A DNA stretch of 64,000 nucleotides from Sphingomonas phyllosphaerae (lineage in GTDB: Bacteria; Pseudomonadota; Alphaproteobacteria; Sphingomonadales; Sphingomonadaceae): contig JAQIJC010000001.1 in assembly GCA_036946405.1 (NCBI GenBank), positions 491,501 through 555,500 of the forward strand, in the 5' to 3' direction. Position numbers and translations under genes: made by a program. The notes under the pieces are model-generated. The model did not search any database and was not told the origin of the DNA. It saw nothing but the letters and a program-made list of their open reading frames with translations. Of the stretch, positions 50,319-59,901 are shown one piece after another (the stretch's first letter is position 1; the number at the start of each line of letters is the position of its first letter).

Positions 50319-52460
50319 ATGCGCCCCGACCCCTACGACACCGGCCGCGTCCGCTACAACCACGCACGCGGCGACAATCCGGGCAGCGCGCCCGATGAAT
50401 TGCCGTCGTTCGGTGCGTGGCACGGCGATTCCGCGCGCCACGACGCGCCGCGTTTCGACGACGGCGGCGACCCGTCGCCGCCGCGTCGCCGGATCGCATG
50501 GGGCAAGTGGATCGTCCGCGGGCTCGCCGCGTCGATCGTGCTGTTCGTGCTCGCGGTCATCTGGCTTGCCGTCACCGCGCCGCTGTCGCGCTCGCTCAAG
50601 CCGCCGACGCCACCGTCGATCACGCTGACCGCCGCCGACGGCACGCCGATCGCGCGGCGCGGCGCGATCATCGGCACGCCGGTCGACGCCAGCACCTTGC
50701 CCGCGCATGTCCGCGAGGCGTTCCTCGCGATCGAGGATCGGCGCTTCTACTCGCACTGGGGGATCGACCCGCGCGGCATCGCGCGCGCCGCCTGGGCGAA
50801 CGTCGGCTCGGGCGGGGTGCGACAGGGCGGCTCGACGATCACGCAGCAGCTGGCCAAGAACGCCTTCCTCGACTCGGACCGCACCGCCGCACGCAAGATC
50901 CGCGAGGTCATGATCGCCTTCTGGCTGGAGGCATGGCTCAGCAAGGACGAGATCCTCTCGCGCTATCTGTCGAACGTCTATTTCGGCGACAACGTCTACG
51001 GCATCACCGCCGCGTCGAAACATTACTTCGGCCGCACCCCGCAGAAGCTCAACATCGGACAGGCGGCGATGCTCGCCGGGCTGGTCAAGGCGCCGTCGCG
51101 GCTCGCCCCCACCGGGAACCTGAAGGGCGCGCGCGCGCGGCAGGCGGTGGTGGTCGGCGCGATGGTCGACGCCGGCTTCCTGACCAAAGGCGAGGCCGCG
51201 ACCGTCCAGCCGCAGCGCGTGCTCGCCGCGCGCGCCGACACCTTGCCGACCGGCACCTATTTCGCGGACTGGGTGCTCCCCACCGCGCGCGAGGTCGCGG
51301 GGGATGCGGGCACCGAGGCGACCGTGAAGACCACGCTGGACCGCGGGCTGCAATCGACCGCCGAGCGCGTCGTCCGGCAGGCAAGCCTGCGCGGGCTGCA
51401 GGCGGCGGTGGTCGCGATGCGCCCCGATGGCGAGGTCGTCGCGATGGTCGGCGGCAAGGACTACAAGACCAGCGCCTTCAACCGTGCGGTGCAGGCGAAA
51501 CGCCAGCCGGGCTCGACCTTCAAGCTGTTCGTCTACCTCGCCGCCTTGCGCGCCGGGCTGACCCCCGACGACGTCCGCGACGATTCGCCGGTCGAGATCG
51601 CCGGGTGGAAGCCGCGCAACGACGACGGCCGCTACCTAGGCCCGATCACGCTGCGCCGCGCCTTCGCGCGTTCCTCGAACGTCGTCGCCGCGCGGTTGAC
51701 GCAGGAAGTCGGCGTCCGCAACGTCATCAAGACCGCGCGCGATCTCGGCATCACCACGCCGATCCCCAACGAGGCGACGATCGGGCTCGGCACCGCCGAG
51801 GTGTCGCTGCTGGAGCTGACCGGCGCCTATGCCGCGATCGCCAACGGCCGCTATCCGGTGACGCCGCGCGGCGTCGAGGGCAACCGCAACGCGAGCTGGT
51901 ATGAAAAGATCGCCGGCCGCGACAGCGAGATGCCCGGCAAGGTACGCGACGAGATGCGCTCGCTGCTCGGCTCGTCGATCCGCGGTACCGGGCGCGACGC
52001 CAACCTGCCCGTCGACGCCTTCGGTAAGACCGGCACCAGCCAGGGCGGCCGCGACGGCTGGTTCATCGGCTTCGCGGGCAACCTCGTGGTCGGCGTCTGG
52101 GTCGGCAAGGACGACAGCTCGCCCAACCCCGGCCTGCATGGCGGCGGGATTCCCGCGCAGATCTGGCGGCAGTTCATGATGTCGGCGCTGCACATTCCGG
52201 TCGTCGTCGCACCCGAGGCCGACGAGATGGGCGCGCCGCTCGACAATATGGGCGACGCGATCGACCAGTTCGGCCGCGTGATCGATGGCGCGCAACCATC
52301 GATCGAGGATGCGATGAACCGGCTGCGCGAGTTGGGGATCGAATTGCCGCAACCGCCCGAGCCGCGCCAGCGTGTGCCGGTGGAGCGCTACCCCGAAGAT
52401 CGCGGGCCGCCGCGCGAGGACGAGGGCGGCCCCGGCGAGGATTATGAGTACCGATTTTAG
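50319..52460 (+). CDS. Class A penicillin-binding protein (PBP1A-type transglycosylase/transpeptidase)
   Basis: This 713-aa enzyme polymerises and cross-links peptidoglycan. One membrane helix lies at about residues 65-87. The glycosyltransferase domain has EDRRFYSHWGID (E139 catalytic) and GGSTITQQLAKN. The transpeptidase domain has SxxK S399-K402 in PGSTFKLF, SSN at 452-454 and KTG at 570-572. A disordered charged C-terminal tail follows. ATG 50319 is the start; an upstream same-frame run from 49281 is a shadow of the minus-strand genes. Confidence 0.95.
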   Translation: MRPDPYDTGRVRYNHARGDNPGSAPDELPSFGAWHGDSARHDAPRFDDGGDPSPPRRRIAWGKWIVRGLAASIVLFVLAVIWLAVTAPLSRSLKPPTPPSITLTAADGTPIARRGAIIGTPVDASTLPAHVREAFLAIEDRRFYSHWGIDPRGIARAAWANVGSGGVRQGGSTITQQLAKNAFLDSDRTAARKIREVMIAFWLEAWLSKDEILSRYLSNVYFGDNVYGITAASKHYFGRTPQKLNIGQAAMLAGLVKAPSRLAPTGNLKGARARQAVVVGAMVDAGFLTKGEAATVQPQRVLAARADTLPTGTYFADWVLPTAREVAGDAGTEATVKTTLDRGLQSTAERVVRQASLRGLQAAVVAMRPDGEVVAMVGGKDYKTSAFNRAVQAKRQPGSTFKLFVYLAALRAGLTPDDVRDDSPVEIAGWKPRNDDGRYLGPITLRRAFARSSNVVAARLTQEVGVRNVIKTARDLGITTPIPNEATIGLGTAEVSLLELTGAYAAIANGRYPVTPRGVEGNRNASWYEKIAGRDSEMPGKVRDEMRSLLGSSIRGTGRDANLPVDAFGKTGTSQGGRDGWFIGFAGNLVVGVWVGKDDSSPNPGLHGGGIPAQIWRQFMMSALHIPVVVAPEADEMGAPLDNMGDAIDQFGRVIDGAQPSIEDAMNRLRELGIELPQPPEPRQRVPVERYPEDRGPPREDEGGPGEDYEYRF

Positions 52461-52487
52461 TGTTGAGCGACTTGCTCCCGTTCCACC

Positions 52488-52570
52488 GTCACCCCGGACT
52501 TGATCCGGGGCCCCGCTTCTTCCTTGCGACCGAGGTAGAGAGCGGGATCCCGGATCAAGTCCGGGATGAC
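52488..52570. repeat. Intergenic inverted repeat, CCGGACTTGATCCGGGG family
   Basis: Arms GTCACCCCGGACTTGATCCG and CCGGATCAAGTCCGGGATGAC pair across about 40 bp. Between the PBP gene and the GH30 gene, so it may terminate PBP transcription. Confidence 0.8.
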
Positions 52571-52660
52571 GAAACGAGCTAGGTGACCGGTCTTCCTTGA
52601 CCACGCCGCCCTCACGCTTATTGTCATACAAAAAGCGGGAGAAGAGCGGTTCCTCGTCGA

Positions 52661-54124
52661 TTGTTTCTGGCAGCCTCGTCGCTCGCCGCCCTCGCTGTTC
52701 CCGCCGTCGCGCAGGAACGGCCGGTCACCGTCACGCTGCGCCCGGCGGTCGACCGCCCCTCGACCACCTTCGAAGGCTGGGGCACCGCGCTCGCCTGGTT
52801 CGCCGACGTCACCGGCGGTTGGCCCGATGCCGAGCGCGAACGGCTCGCCGACCTCTTCTACGGCAAGGACGGGCTCGGCTGGACGATCGCGCGCTACAAT
52901 ATCGGCGGCGGCAACGCCGCTGGCACCAAACCCTATCTGCGCCCCGGTGGCGCCGTGCCGGGTTTCTGGCGACAACCGGAAGGCACGCAGGGCCGCGACT
53001 GGTGGCGCGCCGACGATCCGGCGATGTGGGACTGGTCGCAGGATCAGCGCCAGCGCTGGTGGCTCGACGCGATCCGCGACCGCGTGAAGGCCCCGATCTT
53101 CGAGGCCTTCTCCAATTCGCCGCCATGGTTCATGACCGTCTCCGGCCGCGTGTCGGGCGCCGAGAAGGCGACCGAAGACAATCTGCGCCCCGGCTTCGAG
53201 CAGCACTTCGCGACCTATCTCGCGCGCAGCGTCGCCGAATTGCAGAAGCGCCACCGCATCACCTTCCGCACGCTGTCGCCGGTCAACGAGCCCAACACCG
53301 ATTACTGGTTCGCCGCCAACAAGCAGGAGGGCGCGCATTGGAGCCCGGCGCGGCAGGCCGCGATGATCGACGCGACCGACGCCGCGCTTAGGGCGCAGGG
53401 GCTGAAGACCGTCGTCGCCGCCCCCGACGAGACCAATTCGGTGCTCTTCCTCGCCGACTGGGCCGCCTATCCCGCCGCGACCCGCGCCCGGATCGGGCAG
53501 CTCAACGTCCACAGCTACGGCAACATCCACCAGACCGGCGTGCGCGATGCCGCGCGCGCCGCCGGCATCCGGCTGTGGATGAGCGAGAATGACGCACCAC
53601 TCGACAAGGACCCCGAGGATTTCGCGGGCATGGCCTCGCCGCTGGCGATGGCCGAGCATATCGTGCTCGACATCAAACGGCTGGAGCCCGCCGCCTGGGT
53701 CTTCTGGCAAGCGGTCGAGACGCTCAGCACCGTCGACGGCGCGAAGGGGAGCAATTGGGGGCTGGTCAAGGCCGATCTGCGCGCGCCCGCCAATGCCGCA
53801 CACGCCATCCACGTCACGCAGAAATATTGGGCGATGGCGCAATTCAGCCGCTACATACGCCCGGGTGACCGGCTGGTGCCCGTCGACGACCTCGACACGA
53901 TTGGTGCGCTGTCGCCGGACGGACGGCGGCTGACGCTGGTCCACGTCAATCCGGGCGTCACACCCCGCCGATTGTCGGTGCCTGCCGGCTGGACGACGCA
54001 GATGGTCGTCACCGATGCGACGCACCGCGCCGCCTGCGTCGCCGGAACGCTCGCTCCTGCGCGCGCGATCGTCACCCTCATTCTCCGCCGCGATGGCGCG
54101 AAGGACCTGCCATGCCCCGCCTGA
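52661..54124 (+). CDS. Secreted GH30-family glycoside hydrolase
   Basis: This is a 487-aa protein read from TTG 52661, the only start that keeps the signal peptide (FLAASSLAALAVPAVAQ). GH30 acid/base E210 is in RTLSPVNEPNTDYW and nucleophile E309 in GIRLWMSENDAP, with the (beta/alpha)8 barrel and a beta-sandwich at the C-terminus (FSRYIRPGDRLVPVDDLDTI and on). GH30 enzymes act on xylan, beta-1,6-glucan, beta-fucosides or glucosylceramide; hemicellulose neighbours make xylan or a related polymer likely. It overlaps the next GH43 gene by 13 bp. Confidence 0.88.
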   Translation: MFLAASSLAALAVPAVAQERPVTVTLRPAVDRPSTTFEGWGTALAWFADVTGGWPDAERERLADLFYGKDGLGWTIARYNIGGGNAAGTKPYLRPGGAVPGFWRQPEGTQGRDWWRADDPAMWDWSQDQRQRWWLDAIRDRVKAPIFEAFSNSPPWFMTVSGRVSGAEKATEDNLRPGFEQHFATYLARSVAELQKRHRITFRTLSPVNEPNTDYWFAANKQEGAHWSPARQAAMIDATDAALRAQGLKTVVAAPDETNSVLFLADWAAYPAATRARIGQLNVHSYGNIHQTGVRDAARAAGIRLWMSENDAPLDKDPEDFAGMASPLAMAEHIVLDIKRLEPAAWVFWQAVETLSTVDGAKGSNWGLVKADLRAPANAAHAIHVTQKYWAMAQFSRYIRPGDRLVPVDDLDTIGALSPDGRRLTLVHVNPGVTPRRLSVPAGWTTQMVVTDATHRAACVAGTLAPARAIVTLILRRDGAKDLPCPA

Positions 54125-55497
54125 CCGCCCGCCTGCACCGCTGGGCACCCGCGCTGCTGCTACTCGCCGCCCCGCTGATGCTTGCCGCCGACGAACCCAC
54201 CCGCTGGGACGCGCCGGGCGCGGGCAACCCGCTGCTCCCCGGCTATTTCGCCGATCCCTCGATCGTCCGCGACGGCAATCACTGGTATATCTTCGCGACG
54301 ATCGACCCATGGGGCGACGATCGGCTCGGGCTGTGGACGTCGGAGAACGGCCGCGACTGGCGCTTCTCGACCCCGAACTGGCCGACCAAGGCGGCGGCGA
54401 CCAGCCCGACCTCGGGCGATTCGAAGGTCTGGGCACCGTCGGTCGTCCGTGCGAAGAACGGCCGCTGGTTCATGTACGTGTCGGTCGGCAGCGAGGTGTG
54501 GGTCGGCAGCGCCGCCTCCCCCGCCGGCCCGTGGCGCGACGCCAATGGCGGCAAACCGCTGATCGCCCGCGATTTCGCACCGGCCTATCACATGATCGAC
54601 GCGGAGGCATTCGTCGACGACGACGGTCAGGCCTATCTCTATTGGGGATCGGGGCTCAACTGGACCAACGGCCATTGCTTCGTGGTGAAGCTCAAGCCCG
54701 ACATGGTCACGTTCGATGGCGCTCCACGCGACGTGAACCCCGAGAATTACTTCGAGGGCCCGTTCATGGTAAAGGCGAACGGCCGCTATCTGCTCACCTA
54801 CAGCGACGGCAACACCACCAAGGACACGTACAAGGTCCGCTATGCGATCGGCGCCACGCCATTCGGCCCGTTCCACGAGGCACCGAACAGCCCGCTGCTC
54901 CAGACCGACGCCGCGCGCGATATCGTCAGCCCCGGCCATCATGCCGTGTTCCGCTCGCAGGGGCGGAGCTATATCCTCTATCACCGGCAAGCACTGCCAT
55001 GGCCGCAAGCGGGCGACGCGGTGCTGCGGCAGGTAGCGGTCGATCCGCTGACGATCGCCGCCGACGGCACCATGACGCGTGTCCGTCCGACGCACGGCAG
55101 CGCGGTCGCTGGCTTCGTCGCCGCGCGCGATCGCGGCCTGACGTGGACGCCGGTCGGCAATCGCGAGGCTGCCAAGGCCGCCGACGACAATTACGCGACG
55201 CTCTGGCGCGCGCCCGCGAGCGCCGCGGGTACGATCGTGGCCGATCTGGGCGCGGTCCGTCAGGTCGCGGGCAGCCGCCTCCGCCCGGAGTTTGCGACCC
55301 GCCGCTACCTCTACGCCCTCGACGCCTCGCGCGACGGAAAAACGTGGACGCCGTTGCTCACACTGGGCGAACATCAGGGTTCCCCGGTAACGCTGCGCCA
55401 CCCCATCACCACACGCTATCTGCGGCTTACCGTCGCGACACCAGGCGCCGGCGTGTGGGAATGGTCGATCGACAGCGAAGCGGCGCAACGCCGCTAA
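54112..55497 (+). CDS. GH43 glycoside hydrolase with C-terminal F5/8 type C-like domain
   Basis: This 461-aa protein starts at ATG 54112. Propeller catalytic residues are D48 (FADPSIVRD), D163 (MIDAEAFVDDD) and E215 (YFEGPFMV). The C-terminal 120 residues (WRAPASAAGTIVADLGAVRQ... TRYLRLTVATPG) fit a discoidin-like carbohydrate-binding module. Typical substrates are arabinoxylan or xyloglucan side chains. A signal peptide spans about residues 1-25. Confidence 0.9.
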   Translation: MPRLTARLHRWAPALLLLAAPLMLAADEPTRWDAPGAGNPLLPGYFADPSIVRDGNHWYIFATIDPWGDDRLGLWTSENGRDWRFSTPNWPTKAAATSPTSGDSKVWAPSVVRAKNGRWFMYVSVGSEVWVGSAASPAGPWRDANGGKPLIARDFAPAYHMIDAEAFVDDDGQAYLYWGSGLNWTNGHCFVVKLKPDMVTFDGAPRDVNPENYFEGPFMVKANGRYLLTYSDGNTTKDTYKVRYAIGATPFGPFHEAPNSPLLQTDAARDIVSPGHHAVFRSQGRSYILYHRQALPWPQAGDAVLRQVAVDPLTIAADGTMTRVRPTHGSAVAGFVAARDRGLTWTPVGNREAAKAADDNYATLWRAPASAAGTIVADLGAVRQVAGSRLRPEFATRRYLYALDASRDGKTWTPLLTLGEHQGSPVTLRHPITTRYLRLTVATPGAGVWEWSIDSEAAQRR

Positions 55498-55503
55498 GCT
55501 CTT

Positions 55504-55580
55504 CGTCATTGCGAGCGCAGCGAAGCAATGACGTATCTTCTTTTCCGTCGCCCCGGACTTGATCCAAGGCGACGCTTCTT
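55504..55580. repeat. Two short intergenic repeat fragments
   Basis: GTCATTGCGAGCGCAGCGAA followed by GCAATGAC forms a compact hairpin (about 55504-55532) and belongs to the 22284 family. A degenerate arm of the CCGGACTTGATCC family follows at 55545-55580. They lie between the convergent GH43 and GH31 genes. Confidence 0.6.
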
Positions 55581-55617
55581 CCTCTCCAGCGAAGTGACGC
55601 AAGCCCCCGGGCGCGCC

Positions 55618-57963
55618 CTACTTCACCACCTGCACCAACCGCGCCGCATCTTGCCCGCTCGGCAGCCGGCCCGACGCACTCAGCCGCCCCGCGGCATCGT
55701 CCCACGTCAGCGTCGCGCTGCGCCCGCCCTTGGTGCGGTAATCGTTGGTCGTGCCATCATCGTCATACAGCGTGAAGCTGGTGCTGCGGCCCGGATAGAC
55801 GCGGATCTGCTCCAGCGGTTGATTGGTCGCGGTACTCGGCACCGCCGCGCCGAACGGCACGATCGATCCGGCGCGCACGAACAGCGGGATCTGGTCGATC
55901 GGCGCGGAGGCGGTGATCGTCTGCCCGCCCGGATAGCGACGATTCGTCCAGTAATCGTACCAGTCCGCCCCCGCCGGCAGGTACACCTTGCGCTCGGTGA
56001 TCCCCTGATCGGTCACGGGGGCGACGAGGAAGGCCGGCCCGAACATGTATTGATCGCCGATCGTCGCCACGTTCGGGTCGTTGGGAAAGTCCATGAACAG
56101 CGCGCGCATGAACGGCGCGCCGGTCTTGTAGGTGCCGTAGCCGAGCGAATAGAGATACGGCATCAAGGCGTAGCGCAGCTTCAGGAACTTCGCGAGCACC
56201 GGCTCGGCCGCCGCGCCATATTCCCAGATCGCGGTCGCCGGACGTTGCCCGTGGATACGCAGCGTCGGCGTGAAGCTGTTGTACGCGAACCAGCGCGCGA
56301 ACAGCTCGGGATAATCGGGATAGCCCGCGCCCATCGCGGTCGCCCCGGCCGGGTCCAGCAGCACCGGGCGTTGCGCGACCGGCCCGTTCGGCCACTGCCA
56401 CCCGCCGGTATCGCTGCTCCAATAGGCCATGCCGCTTGCGGTGAAGCCAAGCCCGGCCGGCACCTGCCGCTTGAGCACTTCCCACGTCGACTGCACGTCC
56501 GACGACCAGAACAGCGCCCCGGTCCGCTGCACCCCCAGATAGGCCGCCCGCGACAGGATCAGGTTGCGAAAATTCGGCCGGTCGCGCGCGATCCCCTGCG
56601 CCACGCCGCCGGTGTGGACCAGCGGAAACAGATTGTGGAAGCGGTCGCCGGTGCCGATCGAATAATGATAGCCATCGGGCACGAGATCGGGCTCGGTCTC
56701 GTCGAGCCAGAACCAGTCGAAGCCCTGCGACCCGATATTGTCGCGTAGCTTCTCCCAGAACCACGCCCGCGCCTCCGGGTTGGTCGAGTCGATCAGCGCG
56801 CCCGCCCGGTCGGAGCGCACCGCCAGCCCGTCGACCGGCGTCCCGTCCTTGTGGTGGAGCAGCCACCCCTTGGCGGCGAGCATGTCGTAATAGCGCGACT
56901 CCTTCTCGAACCGCGGCCAGACGCTGATGATCGACCGCATCCCCTTGGCCTTCAGCGCGTCGTTCATCCCCTTGGGGTCGGGGAAGAAGGTCCGGTCGAT
57001 GTCCAGCTGCCCCATCCGCGTCCAGTAGAACCAGTCGAGCACCATCACGTCGAGCGGATAACCGCGCCGCCGATAGCCGTCGGCGATGTCGAGCAGCTCC
57101 TTCTGCGTCTCGTAGCGCGCCTTGGACTGGATCAACCCGAACGCCGCCTTGGGGGGCAGTGGGGTCGTGCCGGTCAGTTTTGCATAACCGGCGTACAATT
57201 CGTCTGTCGTTGCGCCCGAGATGACGAAAAACGAGACTCTTTCGCCCACGTTCGACTGAAAGTGGGTGCCATTATTGAGGCCAGCCGAGACCGTAAGCGC
57301 CGAGGGATTGTCCCAGACGATCCCGTACCCCTTGTTCGTCACCATGAACGGTACGCACACCGTCTCGCCCGCCGGCGCATCATAATTGTGGCGGCAGTCG
57401 ATCGTGCGCCCCTTAAGGTCCAGAATACCTTCCTGATTCTGCCCGAGCCCATAGAAATGCTCGTCCGGCTGCACCGAGAAGCTCGCCCCGACCTTGAACG
57501 TCTGCTCGCCGGTCACGGTATGCGGCGCCCGCTCCCACCCCTTCATCTCGGTCAACGCCCGCCCGCCGCCATCGGCAAAACCGATCGACACCGGCGGCAA
57601 CGACGGCGCAAAATAGCGCTGCATTTGCGACGGTGCGCCCGGCCACGGCTGCGCCTTGACGGTGACGGTCATCGCGGCGGAGGCGAACACGTCGCCGCTC
57701 ACGTCGCTGCGGTGCTGCCAGCCTGCGGCGTCGGCGCTGGCATTCGGGCCATCGCCCGGTGGCGCATCGGCCAGCGCGCGATCCAGCGCGATCGTCACGC
57801 GCACGATGTTCGGCGCGTAAGGCTCGACCGCGACCAGCGCGCCGTTGCGATCGACGGTGGCGAGCGGCACAGCCATCGCCGGGATCGCCGCGAGCGTCGC
57901 GGCCCCCAACAGCGCGGCCCGCCATGCGCGCGTCACCCCGACCCGATCCGCCTGCTCGATCAT
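55618..57963 (-). CDS. Secreted GH31 family glycosidase (alpha-xylosidase/alpha-glucosidase type)
   Basis: This 781-aa enzyme starts at ATG 57963 behind GGGAGTGGGTG. A signal sequence spans about residues 15-32. The nucleophile D421 is in FDWFWLDETEPDL, and the acid/base D489 in TGALFWSSDVQSTW. The YDDDGTTNDY segment near the C-terminus is a common GH31 beta-domain pattern. With the GH35-like enzyme across a divergent promoter, it fits xyloglucan breakdown (alpha-xylosidase), but alpha-glucosidase activity cannot be excluded. Confidence 0.93.
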   Translation of the reverse strand: MIEQADRVGVTRAWRAALLGAATLAAIPAMAVPLATVDRNGALVAVEPYAPNIVRVTIALDRALADAPPGDGPNASADAAGWQHRSDVSGDVFASAAMTVTVKAQPWPGAPSQMQRYFAPSLPPVSIGFADGGGRALTEMKGWERAPHTVTGEQTFKVGASFSVQPDEHFYGLGQNQEGILDLKGRTIDCRHNYDAPAGETVCVPFMVTNKGYGIVWDNPSALTVSAGLNNGTHFQSNVGERVSFFVISGATTDELYAGYAKLTGTTPLPPKAAFGLIQSKARYETQKELLDIADGYRRRGYPLDVMVLDWFYWTRMGQLDIDRTFFPDPKGMNDALKAKGMRSIISVWPRFEKESRYYDMLAAKGWLLHHKDGTPVDGLAVRSDRAGALIDSTNPEARAWFWEKLRDNIGSQGFDWFWLDETEPDLVPDGYHYSIGTGDRFHNLFPLVHTGGVAQGIARDRPNFRNLILSRAAYLGVQRTGALFWSSDVQSTWEVLKRQVPAGLGFTASGMAYWSSDTGGWQWPNGPVAQRPVLLDPAGATAMGAGYPDYPELFARWFAYNSFTPTLRIHGQRPATAIWEYGAAAEPVLAKFLKLRYALMPYLYSLGYGTYKTGAPFMRALFMDFPNDPNVATIGDQYMFGPAFLVAPVTDQGITERKVYLPAGADWYDYWTNRRYPGGQTITASAPIDQIPLFVRAGSIVPFGAAVPSTATNQPLEQIRVYPGRSTSFTLYDDDGTTNDYRTKGGRSATLTWDDAAGRLSASGRLPSGQDAARLVQVVK

Positions 57964-58066
57964 CACCCACTCCCCGTTGCGCTCAGCGTTCGTAGCGCTA
58001 CCATTCCTTTGCGGCAGGATGATCCGCCGCACAAGTCAGCCTCGACCGAGGTGACGGGGAGAGGAC

Positions 58067-59674
58067 ATGATCGGACGGACCATCATCACCGCAGGGCTGC
58101 TGCTCGCGACCGCGACCAGCGCCACGGCGCAGCTCCCGCGGCTGGAGAGCCGCAACGGCCGCCACGCCCTGATCGTCGATGGCGCGCCGTTCACGATCCT
58201 CGGCGGGCAGGTCAACAATTCCAGCAATTACGCGGAGACGTTGAAGACGACATGGCCGGTACTTGATCGCATCCACGCCAACACCGTGGAGGTGCCGATC
58301 GCCTGGCAACAGGTCGAGCCGCAGGAAGGCCGCTTCGACCTGTCCTTCCTCCAGCAATTGCTCGATCAGGCGCGTGCCCATGACAAGCGCGTCGTGCTGC
58401 TGTGGTTCGGGACGTGGAAGAACACCTCCCCCAGCTACACGCCCGATTGGGTCAAGCTCGACAACCGCCGCTTCCCGCGAATGAAGAAGCGCGATGGTAG
58501 CGATCACGGTGTGCTGAGCGCGCATGGCGCGGCGACGCTGGCCGCGGACCGCGCCGCGTTCGTCAAAGTCATGGAATATCTGCGCGACCGTGATCCTCAG
58601 CACACCGTCATCATGGTCCAGCCGGAGAACGAGACCGGTAGCTATCGCAACCCGCGCGATTACGCCCCGGCAGCGAACGCCTTGTTCGCCAAACCGATTC
58701 CCGCGCCGCTTGCCCGGCGGATCGGCCGCAACGGGACATGGACGCAGGTCTTCGGCGCGCAGGCCGATCGCGCCTTCAACACCTGGTACGTCGCCGCCTA
58801 TGTCGACGCGATCGCCGCAGCGGGCAAGGCGATCAAGCCGCTGCCGATGTACGTCAACGCCGCGCTCGCCGGTCCGTCGAACGTTCCCGACCCGGACGGC
58901 GTCGCGAGCGGAGGCCCGCAACAGGACGTGCTCGACATCTGGAAGGCCGCCGCCCCGCACGTCGATTTCGCCGCGCCCGACATCTATGATCGCAAAAGCG
59001 CCAATGCGACCGCGTATCTGGACAAATATGCGCGCCCCGACAACGCCTTGATGGTGCCCGAGGTCGGCAATGCGCGCGACTTCCACCGCTATGTCTATGC
59101 TGCGCTGGGGCGGGGCGCGATCGGTTACGCGCCGTTCGGCATGGATGACAGCGGCTATTTCAATTTTCCGCTCGGCGCGCGCGATCTGAGCGACCAGACG
59201 CTCGCTCCGCTGGCGCTCGCCTATGGGATGTTCGGCACGATCATGCGCGACTGGGCGCGGATCGCCTACGAACGCCCGACCTGGGGCGTCGCCAAGCCCG
59301 ACGACGGCACCGCGCAGTCGACGCGCATGGGCGCATGGACGATCAAGGCGTCATGGGGCGAATGGCAGTTCGGGATGCGCGACTGGACGTGGCTCAAGGC
59401 CGATCCCGCGCCATGGGCGAACGAGCCGGTGGGCGGGGTCGCCGTGGCACAACTCTCTCCCGACGAGTTCCTGATCGTCGGCGACCATGTCCGCGTCCAG
59501 ATCGAGGCAGCAGACAAGGCCCCCGGCGCGATGATGCTGCGGGTCGAGGAAGGCGCCTTCGACAAGGGCCGCTGGGTGACGTCCCGGGTATGGAACGGCG
59601 ACCAGACCGACTATGGCCTCAACCTGATCGACCGGCCGCAGGTCCTGAAGGTGACGATGGCGCACTATCGCTGA
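58067..59674 (+). CDS. GH35-like beta-galactosidase (DUF5597 type)
   Basis: This 535-aa secreted protein has a signal peptide (MIGRTIITAGLLLATATSAT) and a TIM-barrel with TILGGQVNNSSNYAETLKTT, acid/base E189 in MVQPENETGSY and probable nucleophile E332 in ALMVPEVGNARDF. The C-terminal portion (FLIVGDHVRVQIEAADKAP) matches the DUF5597 domain. Proteins of this type remove beta-galactose from xyloglucan in other bacteria. It is divergent from the GH31 gene and close to a promoter region. Confidence 0.85.
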   Translation: MIGRTIITAGLLLATATSATAQLPRLESRNGRHALIVDGAPFTILGGQVNNSSNYAETLKTTWPVLDRIHANTVEVPIAWQQVEPQEGRFDLSFLQQLLDQARAHDKRVVLLWFGTWKNTSPSYTPDWVKLDNRRFPRMKKRDGSDHGVLSAHGAATLAADRAAFVKVMEYLRDRDPQHTVIMVQPENETGSYRNPRDYAPAANALFAKPIPAPLARRIGRNGTWTQVFGAQADRAFNTWYVAAYVDAIAAAGKAIKPLPMYVNAALAGPSNVPDPDGVASGGPQQDVLDIWKAAAPHVDFAAPDIYDRKSANATAYLDKYARPDNALMVPEVGNARDFHRYVYAALGRGAIGYAPFGMDDSGYFNFPLGARDLSDQTLAPLALAYGMFGTIMRDWARIAYERPTWGVAKPDDGTAQSTRMGAWTIKASWGEWQFGMRDWTWLKADPAPWANEPVGGVAVAQLSPDEFLIVGDHVRVQIEAADKAPGAMMLRVEEGAFDKGRWVTSRVWNGDQTDYGLNLIDRPQVLKVTMAHYR

Positions 59675-59901
59675 CGGCGAGGCGCGTATTTCATCGCGCC
59701 GGAATTTCGAGGCATCGCGGCCGCCGACGACGGCGCGATGCCATCCATCCGCGACACGCCACCAATGCGCGCGCCTGCTATCCCGCAGATATTGACGTCT
59801 TTTTCCATTGTGCCACTCTTGGCGCGCCACTGATGACCGGGGGGATCAGCAGGTGACGAGTCGCGATGGCTCGTCAGGGCTCCGCCCCGCGGTGCGGCCT
59901 G

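Noticed and set aside
55528..56748. A 406-residue plus-strand frame inside the GH31 gene
   Set aside because: Shadow of the GH31 gene, which carries catalytic motifs on the minus strand.
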